Shown piece after piece: positions 7,860 through 15,992 of a stretch of 64,000 nt of DNA (positions are counted from its first letter, which is position 1; every line of letters starts with the position of its first letter). A program made the translations under genes and the position numbers. The DNA lies in the NCBI RefSeq assembly GCF_014076415.1, contig NZ_CP043568.1:186001-250000 (forward strand), read 5' to 3'. The DNA comes from Comamonas testosteroni (GTDB taxonomy: Bacteria > Pseudomonadota > Gammaproteobacteria > Burkholderiales > Burkholderiaceae_C). Below the pieces are notes generated by a model that saw nothing but the letters and a program-made list of their open reading frames with translations, was not told where the DNA came from and made no database searches.

Positions 7860-8917
7860 GGCTTGTCACTCCACTGACGATCGCTTTCAAACAGGCCAGA
7901 GAAGCGTCGCCCCAACGCGCGCAGCACGGGATTGCGGATGAAGACCAGATGCTGCGTCATGGTGAAGCTGGCGCCGAGCTGGGCCTTGACTTCCGGGTCG
8001 GTCCAGCCCGCCACATAGTGGGACAGACCCCGCTCCAGTGCATACTCGAGGTTGACCATCCAGCTCACGAAATAGAGATTCGCCTCACGCGCTGCCGGGT
8101 ACGACAGGCCTATGTATTTGTCGATCAGCCTGCCGTCGTGCTCGAAGCACAGATTCCAGCCCAGCAGAGCATCGCTTTGCCGATCCCGGTACTCGAACAC
8201 GATGCCGCCGTTGTCCGCATCGCGCAGCAGGCCTGCCAGGAAGGCGCGCGAGAGCTTGTCGAAATGGATCTCGCTTTGCGCGTACACCGCCTCGAACAAG
8301 GCGTAGTAGGCGTCGATGCGGCTCTCGTCGGCGAAGGCGGCGCCGGTCGGCATGCGGCGGATGTCAAGCCCGGCACGGCTCTTGAGCTTGCGCCTGAGGC
8401 TGCTGCGGCGGTTCTTGGACAGGCCGGCCAGATACTCGTCCGTGCTGGCAAAGCCAAGAGGCACATAGGCCAGTGCCTGGCCCTCGAGCGCCACAAAGCC
8501 CTGCTCCGCCAGCGCCTGGGACAAGGCCTTGGCAAAGTCGTTGTCGTCCGCACTCAGCAGGGGCGATGCCTGCGGCAGATCCTTGACGATGGTGAGCATG
8601 GCGCGGCCCGCCACTGCGCGCAACTGCCGGGCCAGCGTGGCGGCATCCATGCCCTGGGGCAGGGGCGCATACTCGCTGACCGTGCTGCCGACGAAGTCCG
8701 TTTTCAGCCTGAGTCTGGAGCTCAGCCAGCGCCCGCCCGGCAACGACAAAAGACGCGCCTTGAGCGCGTCATCTGCAGTGGTCAGCAAATCGAAGGGGGC
8801 GGTGAATGCTGGCGCCGGCCATTCCTTCAGCAAGGCAAAGCCTTCTGGAGGATGGTTGGTGAACTGCTGCAGCAAGCCACTGGGTTCGAGCTGGTTGCGG
8901 AAATTTTCCGTCGCCAT
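7856..8917 (-). CDS. GNAT/FemAB-like acyltransferase
   Basis: A 353-residue protein with a C-terminal acetyltransferase-like domain. The features seen are KNRRSSLRRKLKSR (basic, about 149-162), AYYALFEAVYAQSEIHF, and the fold core DKYIGLSYPAAREANLYFV with a following amphipathic helix and GWTDPEVKAQLGA. These are those of the BioF2-like/FemAB-like GNAT proteins that transfer acyl or aminoacyl groups. The start at 8917 was chosen because AAAAAGGCGA precedes that ATG; a longer reading to 8980 has no ribosome-binding site and adds 21 unlike residues. It is translationally coupled to the arginase-fold gene. The acyl donor and acceptor are unknown; N-acylation of an amine made by the aminotransferases is plausible. 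Confidence 0.75.
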   Translation of the reverse strand: MATENFRNQLEPSGLLQQFTNHPPEGFALLKEWPAPAFTAPFDLLTTADDALKARLLSLPGGRWLSSRLRLKTDFVGSTVSEYAPLPQGMDAATLARQLRAVAGRAMLTIVKDLPQASPLLSADDNDFAKALSQALAEQGFVALEGQALAYVPLGFASTDEYLAGLSKNRRSSLRRKLKSRAGLDIRRMPTGAAFADESRIDAYYALFEAVYAQSEIHFDKLSRAFLAGLLRDADNGGIVFEYRDRQSDALLGWNLCFEHDGRLIDKYIGLSYPAAREANLYFVSWMVNLEYALERGLSHYVAGWTDPEVKAQLGASFTMTQHLVFIRNPVLRALGRRFSGLFESDRQWSDKP

Positions 8918-8990
8918 TTCGCCTTTTTGTAGTCGGTTTTGATGGCGCCTGAGTGTGTCTGCAGCGCAGAAAACTGGCACAACCCAAGCA

Positions 8991-9070
8991 AGAGACAGCG
9001 AGGCTGCCGTCCCCTTCCCGAAGCGAGAGGGGGAAGCGGCGCAGCCGCCTAGGCAAAGCCGCTCAGGGGG
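8991..9070 (+). repeat. Stop-adjacent GC hairpin repeat, copy A
   Basis: A GC-rich element whose AGGGGG end touches the stop codon of the minus-strand aminotransferase (0 bp gap). It contains AGCGGC-GCA-GCCGC and a second GCCGCT arm after an inserted CTAGGCAAA. It shares the order CCGTCCCC, GGGGGAA, hairpin, CAGGGGG with copies near 22.3, 26.5 and 58.2 kb. It may act as a 3' hairpin or terminator. Confidence 0.75.
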
Positions 9071-10444
9071 TTACGCCTTCTTCGCCTTGGTCAGCAACTG
9101 ATCGAGCAGCACCATGGCTTCGTCGATCTCGCTGCGCGAAATCATCAGCGAAGGCGCGAAGGTGATCACGTTCTTGTAGTAGCCGCCCACGTCCAGCACC
9201 AGGCCGCGCTTCTGACCCTGGTATTCCAGGCCGCCTTCGAGGCCGATGTCTACCATCTTGTCCAGCAGCGCCTTGTTGGGCGTGAAGCCGTCTTCGGTGC
9301 AGATTTCGGCACGCAGCGCCAGGCCCAGGCCGTCCACATCGCCGATTTCCTTGTGGCGTTTCTGCAGCTCCTTGAGGCCTTCGAGGAAGTAGGCACCCGA
9401 TTCGCGCACCTGACGGCCGAAGTCCATCTCGTGGGTCATCTTCATGACTTCCAGGCCCAGGGCCGTACCCAGCGGGTTGGAGGCAAAGGTGGAGTGGGTG
9501 GAGCCGGGCGGGAACACCGTGGGGTTGATCAGCTCTTCGCGAGCCCACAGGCCGGACAGCGCATTCAGACCATTGGTCAGGGCCTTGGCAAACACCAGCA
9601 CATCGGGCTTGATGCCGAAGTTTTCCACCGACCACAGCGTGCCGGTACGCCAGAAGCCCATCTGGATTTCATCGACCACCATCAGCACGCCATGGTCGTC
9701 CAGCACCTTCTTCAGACCCTTGAAGAAGTTGGGAGGAGGAACCACGTAGCCGCCCGTGCCCTGAATGGGTTCCACGTAGAAGGCTGCGTATTCGCACTGA
9801 TTGGTCTTGGGGTCCCAGACCGCGTGGTATTCGTTCTCGAACTTGCGCGCGAACTCGCGCACGATCTGATCCGCATACTCCTCGGACGTCATGCCCTTGG
9901 GGCGGCGGAAGGGGTAGGGGAAGGGGATGAACTGCGCGCGGTCGCTGAAGTGGCCGAAACGGCGGCGGTAGCGGTAGCTGGAGGTGATCGAGGATGCGCC
10001 CAGCGTACGGCCGTGATAGCCGCCTTCGAACGCGAACATCAGGCTCTTGCCGCCGCTGGCGTTACGCACGACCTTCAGCGAGTCCTCGATGGCTTGAGCG
10101 CCGCCCACGTTGAAGTGCACGCGGCCGTCATGGCCCCATTTGCGCTTGGCGTCCTCGGCGATGAACTTGGCCAGTTCGATCTTGGTGGGGTGCAGATACT
10201 GGCTGGCCACCTGGGGCAGCTCCTGCAGCTGCTCGATCATCTTGGCTTCAAGACGCTTGTTCTTGTAGCCGAAGTTGACGGCCGAATACCACATCTGCAG
10301 ATCGAGGTAGGACGTGCCGGCATCGTCGTACATATAGCTGCCTTCGCAGCCCGTGAAGATCTTCGGAGGATTGACGTAGTGGACGGTGTCGCCAAACGAG
10401 CAGTATTTGGCTTCGTCAGCCAGCAATTGGGCAGTATTGATCAC
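9071..10444 (-). CDS. Class III PLP-dependent aminotransferase, substrate unassigned
   Basis: A 457-residue fold-type I aminotransferase of the acetylornithine/omega-amino-acid group. Visible landmarks are the phosphate-binding GGAQAIEDSLK (114-124), FEGGYHGRTLGA (139-150), VVDEIQMGFWRTG with Asp258, and the Schiff-base lysine in FAKALTNG (Lys287). The extended Tyr/Arg-rich loop (SSYRYRRRFGHFSDRAQF) and the VEPIQGTGGYVVPP segment are not those of ArgD or BioA. Automatic pipelines would call it an aspartate-aminotransferase-family protein. It is the first gene of the minus-strand operon, though 154 bp and a hairpin repeat separate it from the acyltransferase gene. It could supply the amine for the acyltransferase. 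That link is inference from order only. Confidence 0.88.
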   Translation of the reverse strand: MINTAQLLADEAKYCSFGDTVHYVNPPKIFTGCEGSYMYDDAGTSYLDLQMWYSAVNFGYKNKRLEAKMIEQLQELPQVASQYLHPTKIELAKFIAEDAKRKWGHDGRVHFNVGGAQAIEDSLKVVRNASGGKSLMFAFEGGYHGRTLGASSITSSYRYRRRFGHFSDRAQFIPFPYPFRRPKGMTSEEYADQIVREFARKFENEYHAVWDPKTNQCEYAAFYVEPIQGTGGYVVPPPNFFKGLKKVLDDHGVLMVVDEIQMGFWRTGTLWSVENFGIKPDVLVFAKALTNGLNALSGLWAREELINPTVFPPGSTHSTFASNPLGTALGLEVMKMTHEMDFGRQVRESGAYFLEGLKELQKRHKEIGDVDGLGLALRAEICTEDGFTPNKALLDKMVDIGLEGGLEYQGQKRGLVLDVGGYYKNVITFAPSLMISRSEIDEAMVLLDQLLTKAKKA

Positions 10445-10693
10445 AGCAGAAAGCGCTCCGCAAAAATGGATTCGGTCAACGGTATGCGGCAGCAGTGTGC
10501 GTTTGCAATATTTCCGGGCTGTCGAGCATTTGTGTGGGAATTGTGGAGAGGTCTCTATTGGCCGGCTTCCTGCGGCCTCAGGGATTTGAAACCGGCGTGG
10601 CAGCCCTCCCGCTGCGCTTTCAGCTGGCCCAAGGCTCGGGGCCGAGCCGCCACGGGCTGGCCAGGCGGCACCGTAGCCGTTGCGGCGGGCCGA

Positions 10694-12604
10694 TCAGCCC
10701 AGGGCCACCACGCGCAGCACCTCGGCTCCATAGGCATCGAGCTTCTTGGTGCCCATGCCGCTCACGCCCTGCAGCTCCTGCAGGCTCTGGGGATTGAGTT
10801 CGGCAATCGATGCCAGCGTGGCATCGTGGAAGATCACATAGGCCGGCAGATTGTGAGACTTGGCCACTTCGGCGCGCCAGGCCTTGAGGTTGATGAAGCG
10901 AACCTGCGCATCGGGGCCCAGATTGACTGCAGCCGCATTGGCGGCGGACTTCTTGCTCTGCTTCCTGCTGCGTGAAGCGGCCACGGCTTCGCGCAGCTGC
11001 ACCTGTATCTCGCCCTTGAGCACGGCACGCGAGCCGGCGGCCAGACACAAGGTGTCAAACACATGGCCGCTGTTCTCGCTCACCACCTTGTGCAGGCCCA
11101 GGGCCCCGGTGGCCAGCAACTGGCGCATCACGGCGCGCAGCTGCGGCTCCGAATATTCCTTGCCGATGCCGAAGGTGGACACCTTGTCATGCCCGTACTG
11201 CGTGACCTTGTCCGTCTCCTTGCCACGCAGCACGTCCATGATGTGGCCTGCACCGTATGTCAGGCCGCTGGCCTCGTGCACGCGGAAGATGGTGGACAGC
11301 AGCTTGCGCGCCGCATCCGTGCCGTCCCAGAGCGCCGGCGGCTCCAGGCAGTTGTCGCAGTTGCCGCAATGGGTGCGGGCAACGGCCTGCAGTGGCTTGC
11401 CGTCCAGGCTTGGCTCCTGTCCATACTGTTCGCCAAAATAGGCCAGCAGGCGCACACGGCGGCAGTCCGTGGCCTCGGCCAGACCGAGCAGGGCATCGAG
11501 CTTGCCGCGCATCACCTGCTTGAACTGTTCCTCGGCCGGGCTTTCGTCGATCATGCGGCGCTGGTTGACCACGTCGCTGAGACCGTAGGCCATCCAGGCA
11601 TCGGCGGGCAGGCCGTCGCGGCCCGCACGGCCGGTTTCCTGGTAGTAGCCCTCGATGTTCTTGGGCATGTCCACATGGGCCACAAAGCGCACATCGGGCT
11701 TGTTGATGCCCATGCCGAAGGCAATCGTCGCCACCATGACCACGCCGTCCTCGCGCAAGAAGCGGTCCTGGTGGTTCTGCCGCATGTCCTGGGGCAGGCC
11801 CGCGTGATAGGGCAGGGCATTGATGCCGTTTTGCACCAGGGTCTGGGCCAGCTCCTCGACACGCTTGCGTGACTGGCAATAGACCACGCCGGCCTCGCCC
11901 TCATGCTCGCGCTCGATAAAGCGCAGCAGCTGGTTGCTGACGTCCTTTTTCTCGGCGATCTTGTAGCGGATGTTCGGGCGGTCGAAGCTGCTGATGAAAT
12001 GCTGGGCTGCTTCCAGCTGCAGGCGCTCGATGATGTCGGCGCGCGTCAGCGCATCGGCAGTGGCCGTCAGCGCGATGCGCGGCACCTCGGCATAGCGCTG
12101 GTGCAGCACGCTCAGCGCGCGGTATTCGGGGCGGAAGTCGTGTCCCCACTGGCTCACGCAATGCGCTTCGTCGATGGCGAACAGCGACAGCTTGCCCTGG
12201 GCATGCAGATCGTCGAGCAGGCCCAGAAAACGTGGTGTGTTCAGCCGCTCGGGCGCGGCGTAGAGCAGGGTGATGTCGCCGCTTTGCAGGCGCAGCTCCA
12301 CCTCCTGCGTCTCGTCGTAGCTCAGGGTGGAGTTCAGATAGGCGGCGCTGATGCCGGCCTCATGCAGTGCGCCGACCTGGTCGTGCATGAGCGCGATCAG
12401 CGGCGAGACCACGATCGTCACGCCATGGCCGAGCTGCTGGCGCGCAATGGCCGGCACCTGATAGCACAGCGATTTGCCGCCACCCGTGGGCATGAGCACC
12501 AGCGCATCGCCGCCGTTGATGACATGCGAGACGATGGCCTGCTGGGGGCCACGGAATTGCTCGTAGCCAAAAACGGCTTGCAGAATGGATTGCGCGGAAG
12601 ACAC
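10694..12604 (-). CDS. recQ: ATP-dependent DNA helicase RecQ
   Basis: A 636-residue 3'-5' helicase of recombination and replication-fork repair. The N-terminal DEAD-box domain has Walker A GGGKS (41-45) and the DEAH-type FAIDEAHCVSQWGHDFRPEY (about 142-161). The second RecA lobe ends with QETGRAGRDGLP. A RecQ zinc-binding region follows, with Cys residues in DCRRV and HCGNCDNC near 380-410, then a winged helix. An HRDC domain occupies the last 80 residues (LKAWRAEVAKSHNLPAYVIFHDATL...). The start codon is GTG with only a weak upstream purine stretch. The 249-bp region downstream holds a GC dyad (10633-10648) but no gene or T-tract terminator that I can see. Confidence 0.97.
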   Translation of the reverse strand: MSSAQSILQAVFGYEQFRGPQQAIVSHVINGGDALVLMPTGGGKSLCYQVPAIARQQLGHGVTIVVSPLIALMHDQVGALHEAGISAAYLNSTLSYDETQEVELRLQSGDITLLYAAPERLNTPRFLGLLDDLHAQGKLSLFAIDEAHCVSQWGHDFRPEYRALSVLHQRYAEVPRIALTATADALTRADIIERLQLEAAQHFISSFDRPNIRYKIAEKKDVSNQLLRFIEREHEGEAGVVYCQSRKRVEELAQTLVQNGINALPYHAGLPQDMRQNHQDRFLREDGVVMVATIAFGMGINKPDVRFVAHVDMPKNIEGYYQETGRAGRDGLPADAWMAYGLSDVVNQRRMIDESPAEEQFKQVMRGKLDALLGLAEATDCRRVRLLAYFGEQYGQEPSLDGKPLQAVARTHCGNCDNCLEPPALWDGTDAARKLLSTIFRVHEASGLTYGAGHIMDVLRGKETDKVTQYGHDKVSTFGIGKEYSEPQLRAVMRQLLATGALGLHKVVSENSGHVFDTLCLAAGSRAVLKGEIQVQLREAVAASRSRKQSKKSAANAAAVNLGPDAQVRFINLKAWRAEVAKSHNLPAYVIFHDATLASIAELNPQSLQELQGVSGMGTKKLDAYGAEVLRVVALG

Positions 12605-12741
12605 CGGGTACTCTTGAATCGATAGCTGGTAGCGCTTGCTGTATATGAGTTTGAGGCTGATTTAACCTCGGTTGCAAGCATCAGGACTGGCCCTATTGTG
12701 CGCCGCGACCCGACGCGCTGCCCGGGCCGGGTTATGCACAA

Positions 12742-13476
12742 TCAGCCAGCCTGCCCTATGGTGGAGGGCGAAAAATGCGCATCCAGCTCGTAGAGATCGG
12801 CGGGATAGGTCAGGCGCACAAAGGTGATGGGCAACTGCCCGGTCCAGGTGCGGCGGTCGATCACCAGGCAGGGAAAGCCGGGCTTGATCTCCAGCAGGCC
12901 GGCGGTTTCCTCGCTGGCTGCCTCGGCGCGAATGCGGTGTTCGGCCGAGCTCCAGGGCACATGGTTGACCATCCAGGAGCTGGGGCTGTGTTCGGTGAAC
13001 GGCTCGTGCTCGGCGTCCGGCACGGATTCGAGATTGATCAGGCGGTCTTCGATGCAGAACGGCCGGGATCCCGCCATGTGCAGGCACAGCACATGGACGA
13101 TGGGGGCCGGCCGCGTCATGCGCATGGCCTCCATGTCCTCGCGCGTGCTGCGCCGCTGCGTGCGGCCGAGCAGTCTGCTCGAGTACTCCTGCCCCATGCC
13201 AAGCACCACCTGACGCAGATCGGGAATCTCGAGCACGGCAGAGCTGGTTTGCGGGCTCGTCACAAAGCTTCCCGCCTTGCGCTTGCGCACCAGCAGACCG
13301 GCTTCTGCCAGCTTGTTCAGCACCTTGCTCACGGTCATGCGCGAGCATTGGTAATGGACGGTCAGCTCCATCTCCGACGGGATGCGATAGCCGGGCGGCC
13401 AGCGGCCACTGAGAATGTTCTGTTCAATCTCGGTGAGAATTTTCCCGTGCAGCGACATGGAAGAGTGTTTGTCCAT
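12742..13476 (-). CDS. GntR/HutC-family transcriptional regulator (UTRA domain)
   Basis: A 244-residue regulator. The N-terminal winged helix (about 10-75) has the GntR pattern GYRIPSEMELTVHYQCSRMTVSKVLNKL, and residues 95-240 form the UTRA ligand-binding domain with FCIEDRLINLESVP. The signature CSRMTVSKVL differs from the VARMTVNRAL of the two HutC proteins in the hut locus, so it probably reads a different operator. It is encoded 45 bp after the acyl-CoA dehydrogenase stop, on the same strand, and probably controls the CoA-transferase/dehydrogenase operon. No Shine-Dalgarno sequence is obvious before either ATG (13476 or 13458). The effector is unknown. Confidence 0.85.
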   Translation of the reverse strand: MDKHSSMSLHGKILTEIEQNILSGRWPPGYRIPSEMELTVHYQCSRMTVSKVLNKLAEAGLLVRKRKAGSFVTSPQTSSAVLEIPDLRQVVLGMGQEYSSRLLGRTQRRSTREDMEAMRMTRPAPIVHVLCLHMAGSRPFCIEDRLINLESVPDAEHEPFTEHSPSSWMVNHVPWSSAEHRIRAEAASEETAGLLEIKPGFPCLVIDRRTWTGQLPITFVRLTYPADLYELDAHFSPSTIGQAG

Positions 13477-13521
13477 GGAGTGGATTACACCAGCAAATCC
13501 TCCCGGGTGCCGCTGCGACCC

Positions 13522-14670
13522 CTAGGTGCTCAGTACGGCACGTGCAATGATGGTGCGCTGAATCTCGGAAGAGCCTTCGTAGATGCGCAGGATGCGGGCG
13601 TCGCGCACATAGCGCTCCAGGGGCATTTCACGGGTATAGCCGTAGCCGCCATGGATCTGCAGCGCCTCGTCGGTCACGAAGCCCACCATCTCCGAGGCGA
13701 ACAGCTTGGCCATGGCCGACTGCTGGGTGAACGGCTGCCCCTGCTGGCGCAGTGCCAGGGCCTGCATGGTCAGCCCCCAGGCGGCTTCCAGACGCAGCTT
13801 CATGTCGGCGAGCTTGAACTGGATGCCCTGCTTGCCGGCTATCGGTTCGCCGCCCACCAGACGCTGGTTGGCCCAGTCGGCTGCTGCCTTGAGCGCGGCC
13901 TCGGCGATGCCCAGAGAGGTCGCGGCCACGTCCAGGCGGCTGTTGTCCAGCACTTTCATGGCGGTCTTGAACCCGGTGCCCTCGGCGCCGAGGCGGTTGG
14001 CAGCCGGGACGCGTACGCCGTCCAGCGAAACCTCAAAGGCATGTCCGCCGCGGATGCCCATGAGCTTTTCGGGCGACGATACCTGTATGCCGGGCAGCTC
14101 GCGCGGCACGATGAAGGCACTGACTCCGCGTGCCGCAGCCTGCGCATCGGTCTTGGCGAAGACCACCATGAAGCGGGCCTCTGCCGCATTCGAGATGAAG
14201 TGCTTGACGCCCGTGATCAGATAGTCGTCGCCGTCGCGCACGGCCCGGGTACGCATGTCTGCTGGGTGGGAGCCGCCACGCGGCTCGGTCAGCGCGAAGG
14301 CCGCCAGCCATTCCCCGCTGGCGCAGCGCGGCAGCCATTGCTCGCACTGCGCCTCGTCACCGCCGATGAGAACGGCATCCGTGCCCAGGTAGTGAGCACC
14401 GATCATGGACGAGGTCGCTGCACAGGCGCGCGAGATGGCGACCAGCGACATCAGCATGGCGGTGGGAGTGACGCCCGGCCCGCCAAAGCGCTCCGGCAGA
14501 TTCATGCCCATCACGCCCAGCGCGGACAGGCCGGGCACATGACGCGTGGCGGAAAAGGCTTGCTCGTCCATGGCCTGGGCCACGGGCGCCAGGGCTTCCT
14601 CGGCAAAGCGTGCAACGGCATCGGCAACGGCCTGATCTTCTTCGGTCGCGCCCAGACGAATCAATGACAT
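13522..14670 (-). CDS. Acyl-CoA dehydrogenase
   Basis: A 382-residue FAD enzyme that oxidises an acyl-CoA to the 2-enoyl-CoA. FAD-binding signatures FALTEPRGGSHPADM (near 122) and TGVKHFISNA, the adenine-binding QIHGGYGYTREMPLERYVRDAR and the catalytic Glu in RIYEGSSEIQR are all present. ALTEPxxGSH is the family pattern. The start was moved to the ATG at 14670, which is preceded by AAGGAGA at a good distance; an upstream reading adds 12 residues with no ribosome-binding site. It follows the CoA-transferase gene by 32 bp. The pair should activate and dehydrogenate one carboxylic acid; which one cannot be told. Confidence 0.93.
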   Translation of the reverse strand: MSLIRLGATEEDQAVADAVARFAEEALAPVAQAMDEQAFSATRHVPGLSALGVMGMNLPERFGGPGVTPTAMLMSLVAISRACAATSSMIGAHYLGTDAVLIGGDEAQCEQWLPRCASGEWLAAFALTEPRGGSHPADMRTRAVRDGDDYLITGVKHFISNAAEARFMVVFAKTDAQAAARGVSAFIVPRELPGIQVSSPEKLMGIRGGHAFEVSLDGVRVPAANRLGAEGTGFKTAMKVLDNSRLDVAATSLGIAEAALKAAADWANQRLVGGEPIAGKQGIQFKLADMKLRLEAAWGLTMQALALRQQGQPFTQQSAMAKLFASEMVGFVTDEALQIHGGYGYTREMPLERYVRDARILRIYEGSSEIQRTIIARAVLST

Positions 14671-14702
14671 GGCTGTCTCTCCTTGTTTTCTTGCTATCAG
14701 AA

Positions 14703-15914
14703 TCAACCCAGGGCGCCTGCTTCGCGCAAGGCAGCAATGGCGTCCGTGCTGCGGCCCAGCCAGCTTTGCAGCAGCAGCTCCGTGTGCTCGCCCAGGGCCG
14801 GCGCGCGTTGCGCACGATTGGGCAGAGCGCCGTTGAAATGCACGGGCTGTGTCGGCAGCTGCAGGCCCGGAAGGCGTTCGTCTTCGATCTCGCGGAGCAG
14901 GCCACGCGAGCGGATCTGCTCGGAATTCAGGGCCTGCTCGATATTCCAGATGGGGGCTGCGGGAACGCCTGCGCTCTCCAGCCGCGCGACCACCTGGGCC
15001 ACATCGTGCTGCGTGCTCCAGCCCTCCAGCGCAGCGCGCAAGGCGGGCTCGTTGGCCGAGCGGCTTTCGTCACTGGCAAAACGCGGATCGCTGGCCAGTT
15101 CGGGCAGTTCCATCGCGGCAGCGGTGGCATCGAACAGCTTCTTGTTGAGCACGGCCAGGGCGTAGTGGCCGTCACGTGCCCTGTAGACGCCGAACGGCGC
15201 CGAGAGCGGATGCCGGTTGCCCACACGCCGGGCAGGCAGGCCGGTGAACAGATAGCGTGACATCGATGTCGCCAGAAAGCTCAGCGTGGTGTCGAACATG
15301 GCGACATCGACATGCTGGCCGGTGCCTGTTCTCTGCGCCTGCAGCAGGGCCGCCAGTGTCGCCCAGGAGGCAAACAGGCCGGCAACCACATCGCTGACCG
15401 CTTCGCCGACCAGGGTGGGCGCGCCTTGAGGCTCGCCCGTGGCTTCCATCAGGCCGCTCATGGCCTGAACAATGATGTCGTAGGCCGGGCGATGGGCCAG
15501 CGGGCCGGTCTGGCCGAAGCCGGAGACGCTGACATACACCAGCCGGGGATTGAGGGCGCGCAGCGTTTCAGGGCCGATGCCCAGGCGCTCGGCCACGCCA
15601 GGCCTGAAGTTCTCGACCACCACGTCGACCTGCCGGACCAGCTCATGCACCACGGCCACCGCGTCCGCATGCTTGAGATCGAGCACCAGGCTTTGCTTGT
15701 TGCGATTCATGACCGTGAACAAGGCGCTTTGCCCGTTCTTCATGGGGCCGATGGCACGGTAGTCGTCGCCCTGGGGCGGCTCCACCTTCACGACTTCCGC
15801 TCCCAGATCGGCCAGCAAGGCCGTGGACATGGGGCCTGCCAGAACCCGGGTGAAGTCCAGGATGCGGATGCCGTCCAGCGGACGGGAGGCAGATTTTTCG
15901 GTGGATTCAGGCAT
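14703..15914 (-). CDS. CaiB/BaiF family (class III) CoA-transferase
   Basis: A 403-residue CoA-transferase that moves CoA from a donor thioester to a carboxylate. Diagnostic segments are LAGPMSTALLADLGAEVVKVEPP (about 24-46), NRNKQSLVLDLK, VENFRPGVAERLG and the RPAYDIIVQAMSG stretch carrying the conserved catalytic Asp. The start at 15914 was chosen because the family begins with LDGIRILDFTRVLAGP; two earlier Met codons (15950, 15992) are in frame but run into the divergent LysR gene. It is the first gene of the operon with the acyl-CoA dehydrogenase and a HutC-type regulator. A LysR gene is divergent 56 bp away and is the likely activator. Confidence 0.92.
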   Translation of the reverse strand: MPESTEKSASRPLDGIRILDFTRVLAGPMSTALLADLGAEVVKVEPPQGDDYRAIGPMKNGQSALFTVMNRNKQSLVLDLKHADAVAVVHELVRQVDVVVENFRPGVAERLGIGPETLRALNPRLVYVSVSGFGQTGPLAHRPAYDIIVQAMSGLMEATGEPQGAPTLVGEAVSDVVAGLFASWATLAALLQAQRTGTGQHVDVAMFDTTLSFLATSMSRYLFTGLPARRVGNRHPLSAPFGVYRARDGHYALAVLNKKLFDATAAAMELPELASDPRFASDESRSANEPALRAALEGWSTQHDVAQVVARLESAGVPAAPIWNIEQALNSEQIRSRGLLREIEDERLPGLQLPTQPVHFNGALPNRAQRAPALGEHTELLLQSWLGRSTDAIAALREAGALG

Positions 15915-15968
15915 GGGATTCCCGCTGTTGATCTGAAGCGATGTCTGCATGCTGCCCAAAACATGAAT

Positions 15969-15992
15969 CAATGGAAAATATTCATTTCCCAT
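15969..15992. promoter_or_regulatory. Imperfect dyad at the LysR start
   Basis: A 24-bp imperfect palindrome (9 of 12 pairs match; arms AATGG-AAA and TTT-CCCATT) covers the upstream candidate start codon of the LysR gene. An overlapping AT-rich GAATCAATG...CATTGGATTC pair frames it. It could be an autoregulatory LysR site, which would argue for the downstream TTG start. Confidence 0.35.

Noticed and set aside
8918..8980. An extra 21-residue N-terminus for the GNAT-like protein
   Set aside because: The downstream ATG at 8917 has a good ribosome-binding site and the extension overlaps the edge of the repeat region without family-like sequence.
10633..10648. GC dyad GGCTCGGGGCCGAGCC downstream of recQ as a terminator
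   Set aside because: No T-run follows on the minus strand and the loop would be very small; chance in GC-rich DNA is likely.
12775..14667. A 630-codon plus-strand open frame opposite the HutC-type regulator and the acyl-CoA dehydrogenase
   Set aside because: Both genes on the minus strand have clear family motifs; the opposite frame has no recognisable domain and crosses a gene boundary.
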